The translations under genes were made by a program, and so were the position numbers. Positions 53,950-63,572 of a DNA stretch of 64,000 nt are shown in pieces; positions within the stretch are counted from its first letter, which is position 1, and each line of letters begins with the position of its first letter. The stretch is taken from positions 248,001-312,000 of the forward strand of contig NZ_JAGSYG010000001.1 of the NCBI RefSeq assembly GCF_025685655.1, given 5' to 3'. This DNA comes from Acidicapsa ligni (GTDB lineage Bacteria > Acidobacteriota > Terriglobia > Terriglobales > Acidobacteriaceae). The notes below the pieces were generated by a model. It did no database searches. It had not been told where the DNA came from and was given only the letters and a program-made list of their open reading frames with translations.

Positions 53950-54618
53950 ATGGCATGGTGCAAAGTTGTTACCCTGAGTGCAGTGACAGAAACCGCCTAC
54001 ATCGCTCTCGGCTCCAACCTTCCCAGCCCCGCTGGCTCGCCGCAAGAGACGCTCTCCGCAGCGCTGACACGGCTTCGCGGACTGGGCAGTCTAACCGCCT
54101 GTTCCTCGTTTTACCTCACGCGGCCGGTCGGCTATGCGGATCAGCCGTCATTTCTCAATGCCGCGGCTGCGCTCCAGACCAGCCTTGAACCTCAGGCCCT
54201 TCTGGAACATCTGCTGGAAATCGAACATAGCTTCGGCCGCGACCGCACCAACGGCATTCCGAACGGCCCGCGCACGCTCGATCTCGACCTCATTCTCTAT
54301 GGAGATCGAATCATTCATACCGAGACGCTTCATCTCCCCCATCCCCGCATGGCAGAACGGTCTTTTGTACTCGTTCCGCTGGCTGAAATCGCGCCAGACG
54401 TCATGCATCCAATCCTGCACAAGACTATGGCATCCTTGCTGAAGGGCTCGCCACACTTAGAAGAGGATTTTCCCAATGGCACTCGGTTTGCTTCTCCTGG
54501 GTTTGCTTCTCCTGTCTGTCCGGACCCTGTCTGCCCCGATCCGATCGGTTCGGATCCAGTCGATTCCGATCAAGCCAGACCAGATCAAACAGACCAGGAT
54601 TTCATCCCGCCCTCTTAA
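53950..54618 (+). CDS. folK: 2-amino-4-hydroxy-6-hydroxymethyldihydropteridine pyrophosphokinase
   Basis: HPPK of folate synthesis, which transfers pyrophosphate from ATP to 6-hydroxymethyl-7,8-dihydropterin. Core motifs: AYIALGSNLP near the start, and GRDRTNGIPNGPRTLDLDLILYGD, the diagnostic HPPK segment. The normal end of the family falls around 54450. The remaining 50 or so residues form a repetitive Pro/Asp/Ser tail (SPVCPDPVCPDPIGSDP) produced partly by a 15-bp tandem duplication. ATG 53950 is used; a GTG just before TETAYIALGSN is an alternative. The tail overlaps the longest start of the next gene. Confidence 0.9.
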   Translation: MAWCKVVTLSAVTETAYIALGSNLPSPAGSPQETLSAALTRLRGLGSLTACSSFYLTRPVGYADQPSFLNAAAALQTSLEPQALLEHLLEIEHSFGRDRTNGIPNGPRTLDLDLILYGDRIIHTETLHLPHPRMAERSFVLVPLAEIAPDVMHPILHKTMASLLKGSPHLEEDFPNGTRFASPGFASPVCPDPVCPDPIGSDPVDSDQARPDQTDQDFIPPS

Positions 54619-56953
54619 CCGGATCAGCGTTGTTTTCCGGGTTTCCGCGCTCGCTCCAGCGATGCTCCTATCCCTGGTTTTCTCCTGCGCATCCGCATGG
54701 GCTCAGCAATCTTCGTCTACCCCTGTTGCAACCGATCGTACGTCCGATCCGGCGCCAACCAAGGCACCGGTTACGCCCAGCACACCAGTGACAGCCAGCG
54801 TGGTCGATGCCATGGGTTCTCCTGTCTCCGGCGCTCGCGTTCTTGACTGCTCCGGCAGCCTCCTCGGCACCACCGACGCGGCTGGCCGCCTGGCACTTGC
54901 CTATTCCTCAAGTGTCCGTTCCTTAAGCTGCCCGGTCACGATTGAGGCGCAGGGATTTTCTACACGCAAAGCGCAATGGCAGGCAGGCATTCCGATCACT
55001 CTGGATCTCAGTTCAGTCCGCGAGAATATTTCCGTCACCGCATACCGCACACCTATGGGCGATCTCGAAAGCCCGGTCAGCACGCGCCTGCTCACGCAAA
55101 CCAATCTCCAGCAAGCCGCACCGATCACGCTCGACGGCCAGCTACGGCTTGTCCCCGGTGTCGAAACATTTCGCCGGTCGAGTTCGCTGGTTGCCAACCC
55201 ATCGTCGCAAGGGCTAAGCCTGCGAGGACTAGGATCTACATCCGCAAGCCGCACTCTCGTCACGCAAGACGATGTTCCGCTGAATGACGCCTTTGGCGGC
55301 TGGATTCATTGGGAGGAGTTGCCGGAGCTTTCCATCCGCAGCGTGGAGCTGGTGCGTGGCGGAGCCAGCGACCTCTACGGATCCAGTGCTATTGGTGGCG
55401 TGGTGAACGTTATTCCTATTCGGCCAACCGGCAATTTCGCCGAGCTTAACTCCAGTTACGGCTCCGAAAATACCTACGACGACAGCCTCCTCGTCGAGGG
55501 CCATCATGGCCGCTGGGGAGCGATGGCCACGGGTGGCGTTATCGGCACCGATGGCTTCACCCAGCTTTCTCCTGACGTGCGCGGCCTGGTGGATATTCCG
55601 TCCAATGTTCACGCACAGAATGGCCTCATTCTCGCTGATCATCAGCAGGGCAACCTGCGCCTTTTCCTGCGCGGCAGCATTATGAATGAGGCCCGAGGCA
55701 ATGGCACGCCCGTCCAGACCAATGGCACTCGGCTGTGGCGTTACTCCACCGGCAGCGACTGGACCAATGCCAGTGGCGGCGCTCTGACCTTCCGCGCCTA
55801 CGGCTCCGCCGAGCATTACCGCCAGACTTTCTCAACCATCGCCTCGGACCGCAATTCCGAATCGTTGAACCGCTTTGTACGCACGCCGGATGATGAAATG
55901 GGAGCCGTACTGCATTGGAGCCAGCCTCTCGCTCCCGGATTACTTCTCGTAGCTGGCGCCGACACACACGACGTACGAGCGCTGGACGAAGAGACCACGT
56001 ACAAAGGCAATGTCACCAGCCCCATCAATCTCAGCGACCGTCAGCGCCAGACCGGAGCCTACGCCGAGTTGCTTTACATACGCCAGGCGTGGACCATCAG
56101 CGCCTCTGGCCGCATCGATTGGTTCAGCAACTTTGACGGCGTGCGCATTCAACCTGCCCAGGCGCCGCTTGCCCAGTTTGGCGAACGCGTCTTCGATCCT
56201 CGCCTGGGCATATCCCGTAAGCTCGGTCAGCACTTCGCTCTTTCGGGCAACGGCTTCCGCGCTTACCGCGCTCCCACACCAAACGAACTCTATCGCTCGA
56301 CCCAGGTGGGCAGCCTGCTGACTCTGCCGAACAACAATCTGCGCAGCGAACGCGCCACAGGCTGGGAGACGGGTATCGCCATGGAGCAGCGCTGGGGCAC
56401 GCTGCGCACAAGCTACTTCTGGACCCGCGTCAACCGCCCCATCACCGCCCTGACGACCGATCCGACATCGAACCCAATCCAGCTCACGCGCGAAAACCTG
56501 GGCCGAATCGAGAGCCGCGGCATCTCTGCCGATCTTGAGCTACAACCGGCACGATGGATGACCATCAACACCGGCTACCAATACACAAACGCCACAGTGA
56601 CCCAGTACGCCCAGCAGCCTCAGCTCGTTGGCAACTGGATTCCCCAGGTAGCGCACCAGATGGGCACCCTGCAGATTCGCGGCTACCGCCGTGCCATCGG
56701 CACACTCAGCCTGCAAGGCAAAATCAGCGGACGTCAGTTCGATGACGACGCCAATACCTACCTGCTGCGTGGCTATTTCAAGCTGGACGCATACGCTTCT
56801 CACGATATCGGCCAGCGCTGGGAAATTTACTCGTCCGGCGAAAACCTCTTCGACCGCTCAATCGACGTCGGACGCACACCGCTGCTCACACTTGGCACTC
56901 CGCGAGTCGAGCGCATCGGCTTTCGCCTCAAACTCGGCGCTCCCGGCAAATAG
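54476..56953 (+). CDS. TonB-dependent outer-membrane receptor (BtuB/CirA-like)
   Basis: Outer-membrane receptor with an N-terminal carboxypeptidase-regulatory-like segment, a plug (about 190-310; LRGLGSTSASRTLVTQDDVPLND and SVELVRGGASDLYGSSAIGGVVNV are landmarks in order) and a barrel ending in a basic tail. The start is unclear. ATG 54476 has AGAGGA eight bases upstream but overlaps folK by 143 bases. ATG 54662 begins directly at a signal peptide (MLLSLVFSCASAWA). The longer frame is given here. This is the second receptor in the window, smaller than the Oar-like one. Substrate may be a siderophore, cobalamin or sugar; the sequence does not say. Confidence 0.85.
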   Translation: MALGLLLLGLLLLSVRTLSAPIRSVRIQSIPIKPDQIKQTRISSRPLNRISVVFRVSALAPAMLLSLVFSCASAWAQQSSSTPVATDRTSDPAPTKAPVTPSTPVTASVVDAMGSPVSGARVLDCSGSLLGTTDAAGRLALAYSSSVRSLSCPVTIEAQGFSTRKAQWQAGIPITLDLSSVRENISVTAYRTPMGDLESPVSTRLLTQTNLQQAAPITLDGQLRLVPGVETFRRSSSLVANPSSQGLSLRGLGSTSASRTLVTQDDVPLNDAFGGWIHWEELPELSIRSVELVRGGASDLYGSSAIGGVVNVIPIRPTGNFAELNSSYGSENTYDDSLLVEGHHGRWGAMATGGVIGTDGFTQLSPDVRGLVDIPSNVHAQNGLILADHQQGNLRLFLRGSIMNEARGNGTPVQTNGTRLWRYSTGSDWTNASGGALTFRAYGSAEHYRQTFSTIASDRNSESLNRFVRTPDDEMGAVLHWSQPLAPGLLLVAGADTHDVRALDEETTYKGNVTSPINLSDRQRQTGAYAELLYIRQAWTISASGRIDWFSNFDGVRIQPAQAPLAQFGERVFDPRLGISRKLGQHFALSGNGFRAYRAPTPNELYRSTQVGSLLTLPNNNLRSERATGWETGIAMEQRWGTLRTSYFWTRVNRPITALTTDPTSNPIQLTRENLGRIESRGISADLELQPARWMTINTGYQYTNATVTQYAQQPQLVGNWIPQVAHQMGTLQIRGYRRAIGTLSLQGKISGRQFDDDANTYLLRGYFKLDAYASHDIGQRWEIYSSGENLFDRSIDVGRTPLLTLGTPRVERIGFRLKLGAPGK
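54485..54514. repeat. Exact 15-bp tandem duplication in folK tail
   Basis: GGTTTGCTTCTCCTG occurs twice in a row (54485-54499 and 54500-54514). It reads as GFASP-GFASP in folK and as LLLLG repeats in the overlapping receptor frame. Further degenerate Pro/Asp repeats follow to about 54600. Confidence 0.85.
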
Positions 56954-56987
56954 CTTAACCGGGCAGCAAATAGTTCAAACAGGCAGC
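56948..56987. repeat. Degenerate 20-bp tandem duplication after the receptor stop
   Basis: Units 56948-56967 and 56968-56987 agree at 16 of 20 positions (aaatagNtNaaNcNggcagc pattern). The first unit contains the receptor stop codon. Convergent gene end at 56996. Confidence 0.65.
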
Positions 56988-56995
56988 AACGGAAT

Positions 56996-57910
56996 CTAAA
57001 TCTGAAGCGAAAGCGTCATCGGGTCCTGCTCCACCCAGCGGTCGTACCAGCACCAGCTACCACGCATCTCGGGGACATGCAGCAGGCCGTGTCCATCGGT
57101 GCAGACCATCTCCATGCCGCTCCAGTAAAGAAAGTTGTACGATGGCCGGCCAACCCGCATCGGCTGGCTCAGCAGGCGCAGGCATTTCTGGCATCGCTGT
57201 TCCTGATTAAGGAGTGCCCAGCGCAAGCCAACCGTCACCACGACGGTCGAAAAGATCAGCTCACCCCAGTCCGAATAACGGCCCAGGGCCGCTCGCATTG
57301 GAACGAGAGCCATCATGGTTGTCAGAAAGCCAAGCGCGAGCGTCAGGATCATCTTGGCGACTAGAAATAAGTTCCATCGCGCACGCGCCGAGAGACGCAG
57401 CCTGCCGACATGCTGGCCCTCGCACCGCAGCGGTCGCAGCGGATATGTCGCCATCGCCACAAAGATCGCCGGTAGAGCCACAAAGATGAAGCAGCCGAAA
57501 AAATGCCGCCCCAGGATGTGCAGAAACGTATGCCAGGAACCGAGCAGCGTAAACTCTGTTACCGCGCTCAGCAGGCAATACAGCGAGAGAACGGTAAGGC
57601 ACCATCCCGCAGAGCCGCGAGCGCTGGCTCGCAGCCAGTCAACCCTCAGCCATCCAGCGTCGGCAATCAGTCCGTAGCCAAGGCTCAGAGCCTCAGACAG
57701 AGCGCCGTGTGCCGGTCTCGCTCGTCGCGAGCCATTCTGCAACTGCCACAACTCGGCACGCCACTCCTGCGCCCACTCCGATCGTTTTTGCGCCGGTACC
57801 AGCAGCTCGGCGATTGGAAATGCCCACCGGTCCAGCTTCTGCATCAGTCGCTGGCGTGCTGCTCGTGGCCCATTTTGGCTCGACGCGAAATCTTCTCTGC
57901 GAAGGCTCAT
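56996..57910 (-). CDS. PadR-linked membrane protein of unknown function
   Basis: A 304-residue protein. The N-terminal cytoplasmic region (about 1-100, with WAQEWRAELWQLQNG) is followed by four or five membrane helices (about 105-130, 135-155, 180-205, 215-235). The C-terminal part has a CxxC (QRCQKCLRLL) and Trp/Cys-rich residues. Its ATG overlaps the PadR stop by four bases (57907-57910), so it is translated with the regulator. In acidobacteria similar proteins often accompany PadR regulators, but no function is known to me. It may sense membrane stress or modulate the divergent ABC exporter; this is inference. Confidence 0.7.
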   Translation of the reverse strand: MSLRREDFASSQNGPRAARQRLMQKLDRWAFPIAELLVPAQKRSEWAQEWRAELWQLQNGSRRARPAHGALSEALSLGYGLIADAGWLRVDWLRASARGSAGWCLTVLSLYCLLSAVTEFTLLGSWHTFLHILGRHFFGCFIFVALPAIFVAMATYPLRPLRCEGQHVGRLRLSARARWNLFLVAKMILTLALGFLTTMMALVPMRAALGRYSDWGELIFSTVVVTVGLRWALLNQEQRCQKCLRLLSQPMRVGRPSYNFLYWSGMEMVCTDGHGLLHVPEMRGSWCWYDRWVEQDPMTLSLQI

Positions 57911-58221
57911 TGAGTCTTCACCATCTTCTCCGGAAGCAGCCGTGAAAGGAGTGGATATCGCCTCGTGGCGGTCGACTCTGCCTCTTTGCCCGCCCGGGTA
58001 AGAGAGTAGTACCGCCGCGCGGGCCGCTGCTCCTTCAAAGCATCTTCCTCCGCTTCCCAGTTCGAAGAAACGAACTCATCCCGCTCCAGCCGCCGCAATG
58101 CCGGATACACCGTGCCGCTCGGTAACCCGGTGACTTCCATGATCTCGAAGCCGAACTGATATCCAAGGCTCAGCGCCTTCAGGATGATCGCAACGGTATG
58201 GGACAACTTGCCTGCACTCAT
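57907..58221 (-). CDS. PadR family transcriptional regulator
   Basis: A 104-residue winged-helix repressor of the PadR type. The DNA-binding region is EIMEVTGLPSGTVYPALRRLERDEFV (about 30-55, shown as landmark residues), followed by the wing RRYYSLTRAGKEAES and a short C-terminus. ATG 58221 is chosen; an in-frame TTG at 58248 lacks support. It is divergent from an ABC transporter operon, and the 133-base gap holds a clear promoter for that operon. PadR proteins commonly repress such exporters, so local control is likely. Translationally coupled to the membrane protein gene downstream. Confidence 0.88.
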   Translation of the reverse strand: MSAGKLSHTVAIILKALSLGYQFGFEIMEVTGLPSGTVYPALRRLERDEFVSSNWEAEEDALKEQRPARRYYSLTRAGKEAESTATRRYPLLSRLLPEKMVKTQ

Positions 58222-58283
58222 ATTTCCGTACTCATAGCCTGCTCGCAATCAAGATACCTGAATCCGATACCTAAAGTCTGCAC

Positions 58284-58313
58284 TTGACGTTTTCATGAGA
58301 AGTGTACTACATA
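58284..58313 (+). promoter_or_regulatory. Probable sigma-70 promoter of the ABC operon
   Basis: TTGACG (58284-58289), an 18-base spacer and TACATA (58308-58313), 40 bases before the ABC start. A direct repeat GATACCTGAATCC/GATACCTAAAGTC (58253-58278) just upstream may be a regulator site. PadR control is inferred from position. Confidence 0.55.
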
Positions 58314-58354
58314 GGGTATGTCGAGTAAATGACCGTCCGCAAACTGGAGAGTCC

Positions 58355-59131
58355 ATGCTGGAAGTGAAAAATGTCACCAAACGCTACCGCACTATCCCCG
58401 CCGTGCAAAACGTCAGTTTCCTGCTCAAACAAGGGGAGATTCTCGGCTACCTCGGCCCCAATGGCTCGGGTAAATCGACTACCGTCAAGATGATTACCGG
58501 CATGATCGAGCCCAGCGACGGCGTGATCCTCTTTTGCGGAAAGAATATCCATGACGATTTAGCGGGATTTCGCGCCCATCTCGGCTATGTCCCAGAAGAA
58601 GCGCAGGTCTACACCCATCTCTCCGGGCTCGAATACCTGCAACTGGTTGGCCGCCTCCGCGGCATGCCGGAAAAACTCATTGACACCAAGGCTCGCGGAT
58701 TGCTGCAGCTTTTTTCTCTCGAAGCCTCGCAATACTCCGCTATCTCCGACTATTCCAAAGGCATGAAGCAGCGCGTCCTGCTCTCTGCCGCACTGCTGCA
58801 CGATCCGCAACTTCTCATCTTCGATGAACCTCTCTCCGGGCTCGATGCCGTCACCGCTCGCCTCTTCAAAGACCTGCTGGTCCTGCTGGCCCGCGAAGGC
58901 AAAGCTATCCTCTACATCTCTCACGTGCTCGAAGTTGTAGAGCGCGTCTGCGACCGCGTCATCATCCTCGCGAAAGGCAACGTCGTAGCCGACGCCTCAC
59001 CCAGCCAGCTCACCGAACTAACCAGCCTGCCCGATCTTGAAAGTGTCTTTGCCCAGCTCGTTCAACAGACAGACACAGAACAAGTCGCCCGCGACCTGGT
59101 GCAGGTCATGAAGGTTAACCATGCCCAATAA
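58355..59131 (+). CDS. ABC transporter ATP-binding protein
   Basis: A 258-residue ABC ATPase of an ABC-2-type exporter. Walker A is GPNGSGKST, the Q-loop region GYVPEEAQVYTHLS, the signature YSKGMKQRVLL (variant of LSGGQ), Walker B LLIFDEP and the H-loop ILYISHVLE. ATG 58355 has GGAGAG close upstream; a longer frame from 58295 would begin at the promoter. Its 3' end overlaps the membrane-subunit gene by 11 bases, so the two are co-translated. Regulated probably by the divergent PadR. Substrate unknown. Confidence 0.92.
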   Translation: MLEVKNVTKRYRTIPAVQNVSFLLKQGEILGYLGPNGSGKSTTVKMITGMIEPSDGVILFCGKNIHDDLAGFRAHLGYVPEEAQVYTHLSGLEYLQLVGRLRGMPEKLIDTKARGLLQLFSLEASQYSAISDYSKGMKQRVLLSAALLHDPQLLIFDEPLSGLDAVTARLFKDLLVLLAREGKAILYISHVLEVVERVCDRVIILAKGNVVADASPSQLTELTSLPDLESVFAQLVQQTDTEQVARDLVQVMKVNHAQ

Positions 59132-60809
59132 CAAGATTCGCAGCCGAACGCTCTACCATCATTTCTTCCGCCGCTTCTTCGACAACGACACGCTCTCTCT
59201 TGAAGCGGAAACGGAAACGACGGTCATTCGTGCGCTCTGTACCTGCGCCGTGCCCGCGCTGATGGTCGCCTTCTGGCTGTTTGCCCACTATGCCAATCGC
59301 CCGGTCTGGGCGGTCGCCGCGGATCGATATTTCTTCGTTCTCTACTCCTTTGTCGTCATGGGCGCGGTTGCTACTTTTCAGTGGGACATGCTCTTCCCCG
59401 ATCGTGCTGATTTTCTAATCCTGCTGCCGATGCCGCTTAAGTCACGAGATCTGTTTTACGCCAAAGGGAAAGCAGTGCTGAGCTTCCTTGGCATGTTCCT
59501 GGTTGCGGCCAATCTCTTTGGACTGATTTTCTTTCCTGCTGCCAGCACACCCAGAGGCGGAAGCTACTTTCATTGCGCATGGGCTCACCTGGTTGCGGTT
59601 ACACTTGCGGGCATCTTCGCAGCACTCGTCATGCTTGCGATCAAGGGCGTCATGCTGTGTGTCTTGCCGTCACGATGGTTCGGGCTGATTTCGCCCATAT
59701 TGCAATCGCTTTCGATTACCGTTCTACTGCTCGTCCTCTTCCTCTATCCGCTGCTTGCCAGCCACATGCAGATGCTTCTGGAAGGCCACGCCACATTCGC
59801 CGGCTTTATTCCGCCACTCTGGTTTCTCGGCCTCTATGAACAACTCCTCTACGGCAGCTCAGCGCCGGCGGGTGCCTATGCGCTGGAGTCCATCGGCCTG
59901 TACGCAACGGCGGCAGCAGCCTCGCTCGCAGTACTCACCTATCCGCTGGCCTGGTCGCGTCAGAAAAAGCGCGCACTCGAAGGAGCATCCAAAGCGCGGG
60001 GACAAAGCAGCAGTGTCATCGCCAATCTGCTGCACCGGACTTTGCTCTCAAGGCCGCAACAACGCGCTATCTTCCACTTCATCAGTCAGACCATTACCAG
60101 GAGCACGCGGTATCAGGTGTACCTCGCGATCTATTCCGGAGTAGGCTTTGCGCTGGCTCTGTGCAGCGTCCTTACTCTGCAGGTCTTGCCGAATAACTCC
60201 ACCGGCAAACTGTCCTTCGCGCTCTCAAATTCCGGTCTCCACGCAGTCCTGCCTCTGCTCCTGTTCTGGCTCGTAACCGGCCTGCGAGCCGCTTACGCCT
60301 TCCCGGTGGACATGCTCGCTCGCTGGGTCTTTCCTATCAATCTTCCCTATCCGGGCAACGACGCCAAGGCAGCTAAAACCTGGGTTCTGCTTTTCTGCGG
60401 ACTTATCACGAGTGCGGTCTTCTGCATCCTTCTGGCCCTCAAGTGGAGTTATCTCGACCTCGCCCTTCAAGCCATTTATGGAACCAGTCTGTCTCTGCTT
60501 CTCGCCGATCTCTTCTTCGTAGGCCGCACACAGATTCCCTTCACACGCCCTCGCATGCCCGGTCGCACCAATCTGCCCATCGTCTTCACCCTCTATGGCG
60601 CAGTCTTCCCGCTGCTGGTCATTTTTACCGTAAAGCTGGAGATTGCAACCGAAACGAAGCTGCACATTCTCGCCTGGATTCTCTTCGGCACGGTGACCGC
60701 GCACGTCCTGCTTAAAATCGCCGACTATCTCGCGCAGAGGGGCATTATTGGCGGCTTTCCTGAGGATGAAGGCGATGAGGGTCCGCAAACGCTGGGCCTG
60801 TTCTTATGA
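59121..60809 (+). CDS. ABC-2 type membrane subunit
   Basis: A 562-residue polytopic membrane protein with about twelve hydrophobic segments. It starts inside the 3' end of the ATPase gene and is evidently its membrane partner. The N-terminal 40 residues are basic and cytoplasmic. LFPDRADFLILLPMPLKSRDLFYAKGKA (landmark, about 90-118) is a pattern I associate with large ABC-2 permease-like proteins next to PadR regulators. Size suggests that it works as a single full-length membrane component. Substrate unknown. The C-terminal tail is acidic (PEDEGDEGP). Confidence 0.75.
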   Translation: MPNNKIRSRTLYHHFFRRFFDNDTLSLEAETETTVIRALCTCAVPALMVAFWLFAHYANRPVWAVAADRYFFVLYSFVVMGAVATFQWDMLFPDRADFLILLPMPLKSRDLFYAKGKAVLSFLGMFLVAANLFGLIFFPAASTPRGGSYFHCAWAHLVAVTLAGIFAALVMLAIKGVMLCVLPSRWFGLISPILQSLSITVLLLVLFLYPLLASHMQMLLEGHATFAGFIPPLWFLGLYEQLLYGSSAPAGAYALESIGLYATAAAASLAVLTYPLAWSRQKKRALEGASKARGQSSSVIANLLHRTLLSRPQQRAIFHFISQTITRSTRYQVYLAIYSGVGFALALCSVLTLQVLPNNSTGKLSFALSNSGLHAVLPLLLFWLVTGLRAAYAFPVDMLARWVFPINLPYPGNDAKAAKTWVLLFCGLITSAVFCILLALKWSYLDLALQAIYGTSLSLLLADLFFVGRTQIPFTRPRMPGRTNLPIVFTLYGAVFPLLVIFTVKLEIATETKLHILAWILFGTVTAHVLLKIADYLAQRGIIGGFPEDEGDEGPQTLGLFL

Positions 60810-60823
60810 AAAGATCCGCAGCG

Positions 60824-60857
60824 CTTATTCTTCGCCAGTGCTTGCTCTTCGCCAGCA
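60824..60857. repeat. 17-bp tandem duplication between convergent genes
   Basis: cttattcttcgccagtg (60824-60840) and cttgctcttcgccagca (60841-60857) match at 13 of 17 positions. A weaker third unit runs into the GNAT gene end. Confidence 0.65.
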
Positions 60858-61349
60858 CTACTCTTCGAGCGATCGCCACATCACCAATGCGTCCACGAAT
60901 CCCAGCACGGGATGTTGAAACGCGCGGGGCAAACGGCCAACTTCCGTGAAGCCATGCCTCTGCCACAGTTGCACGGCTCGCTCATTGGTGCTCACCACGA
61001 AGTTGAACTGCATCGCGCGAAATCCGACAGCGCTACCGAACCCCAGCGAATGCTCGCACATCCTGCTAGCCACACCGCGGCGGCCAGCCCACTCCGCCGT
61101 GACATAGCCGCAATTGCAAACATGCGATCCACCGCCGCGCTGGTTGGCGCGCAGATAGTACGAGCCAACTACCGCCCCGTTCTCCTCAGCGACAAAGACC
61201 CAGTTTCCTGGCGCAAACCAGTATTCCAGCGCTGCCTCGTTCGGCATATCCGTGGGCAACGCAAAGACTTCTCCAGCGCGAATGACCGGTTCCAGAATCT
61301 CCCACAGATTCTCCCAATCGCGAATCACCGCATTGCGAATCTCGATCAT
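60858..61349 (-). CDS. GNAT family N-acetyltransferase
   Basis: A 163-residue acetyltransferase of the GNAT superfamily. N-terminal IEIRNAVIRDWENLWEI and a central NWVFVAEENGAVVGSYYL strand pair are typical. The acetyl-CoA loop is VTAEWAGRRGVASRM. The C-terminal NERAVQLWQRHGFTEVGRLP is the usual last motif. The acceptor is unknown. Convergent with the ABC membrane-subunit gene and divergent from the small gene at 61438. Confidence 0.9.
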   Translation of the reverse strand: MIEIRNAVIRDWENLWEILEPVIRAGEVFALPTDMPNEAALEYWFAPGNWVFVAEENGAVVGSYYLRANQRGGGSHVCNCGYVTAEWAGRRGVASRMCEHSLGFGSAVGFRAMQFNFVVSTNERAVQLWQRHGFTEVGRLPRAFQHPVLGFVDALVMWRSLEE

Positions 61350-61437
61350 CTCTAAAGTCTACAAAATACGCGATGTCCGATGCCTTGCTTACAATTTGCC
61401 CCTACTTTGCTACCTTTTGTGGAGAGGAAGAATATTC

Positions 61438-62867
<1,430 letters not shown>

Positions 62868-62879
62868 GGAGAATCAGCG

Positions 62880-63545
62880 ATGTCCAGGACCAAATGGGCC
62901 GAAGTCGACAGCTACCTAACGGACAAACTCATCTCGCCCGATCCTGTCCTCAAAGCAACTCTCGCCGCCAATGCTACCGCCGGTCTTCCATCGATCGACG
63001 TATCTCCAACGCAGGGCAAATTTCTTCACATGCTGGCCACGATTCAAGGGGCAAAGCGCATCCTTGAAATTGGCACCCTCGGCGGCTACAGCACCACCTG
63101 GCTGGCACGCGCGCTACCTCCCGAAGGCCGCCTTATCTCGCTCGAATTCGCCGCCAAACATGCGACTGTAGCTCGCGAAAATATCGCACATGCCGGTCTA
63201 TCCGAAATCGTAGAAATCCGCATTGGCCCAGCCGCGGAATCCCTCGCTCAGCTTCACGCAGAAGGAACTGCGCCATTCGATCTCATTTTCATCGACGCCG
63301 ACAAACCGAATAATCACACCTACCTCGAATGGGCCTTGAAGTTCTCCCACAAAGGCACGATTATTCTCATCGACAACGTGATCCGCAACGGCGAAATCTC
63401 GAACGCACAAAGCACCGACCCCAACGTTACGGGAACACGTGCGATGTTCGAGATAATTGCCGCTAACCCGCGACTGCAAGCCACCACGCTGCAAACCGTA
63501 GGGAGCAAAGGCTACGACGGTTTCACCCTGGCCATCGTTTTGTAG
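62880..63545 (+). CDS. O-methyltransferase (catechol-type family)
   Basis: A 221-residue SAM-dependent O-methyltransferase of the COMT/caffeoyl-CoA type. The SAM loop is LEIGTLGGYSTTWLA (about 62-76), the acidic residue is in LEFAAKHAT, and FIDADKPNNHTYLEW carries the metal-binding Asp. IDNVIRNG is also typical. AAGGAGA lies eight bases before ATG 62880. It is 12 bases downstream of tgt and may be co-transcribed with it. The substrate is unknown; a small phenolic is usual for the family. Confidence 0.9.
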   Translation: MSRTKWAEVDSYLTDKLISPDPVLKATLAANATAGLPSIDVSPTQGKFLHMLATIQGAKRILEIGTLGGYSTTWLARALPPEGRLISLEFAAKHATVARENIAHAGLSEIVEIRIGPAAESLAQLHAEGTAPFDLIFIDADKPNNHTYLEWALKFSHKGTIILIDNVIRNGEISNAQSTDPNVTGTRAMFEIIAANPRLQATTLQTVGSKGYDGFTLAIVL

Positions 63546-63572
63546 GGCAAAATGGCGGGTGATCCATCGTCT

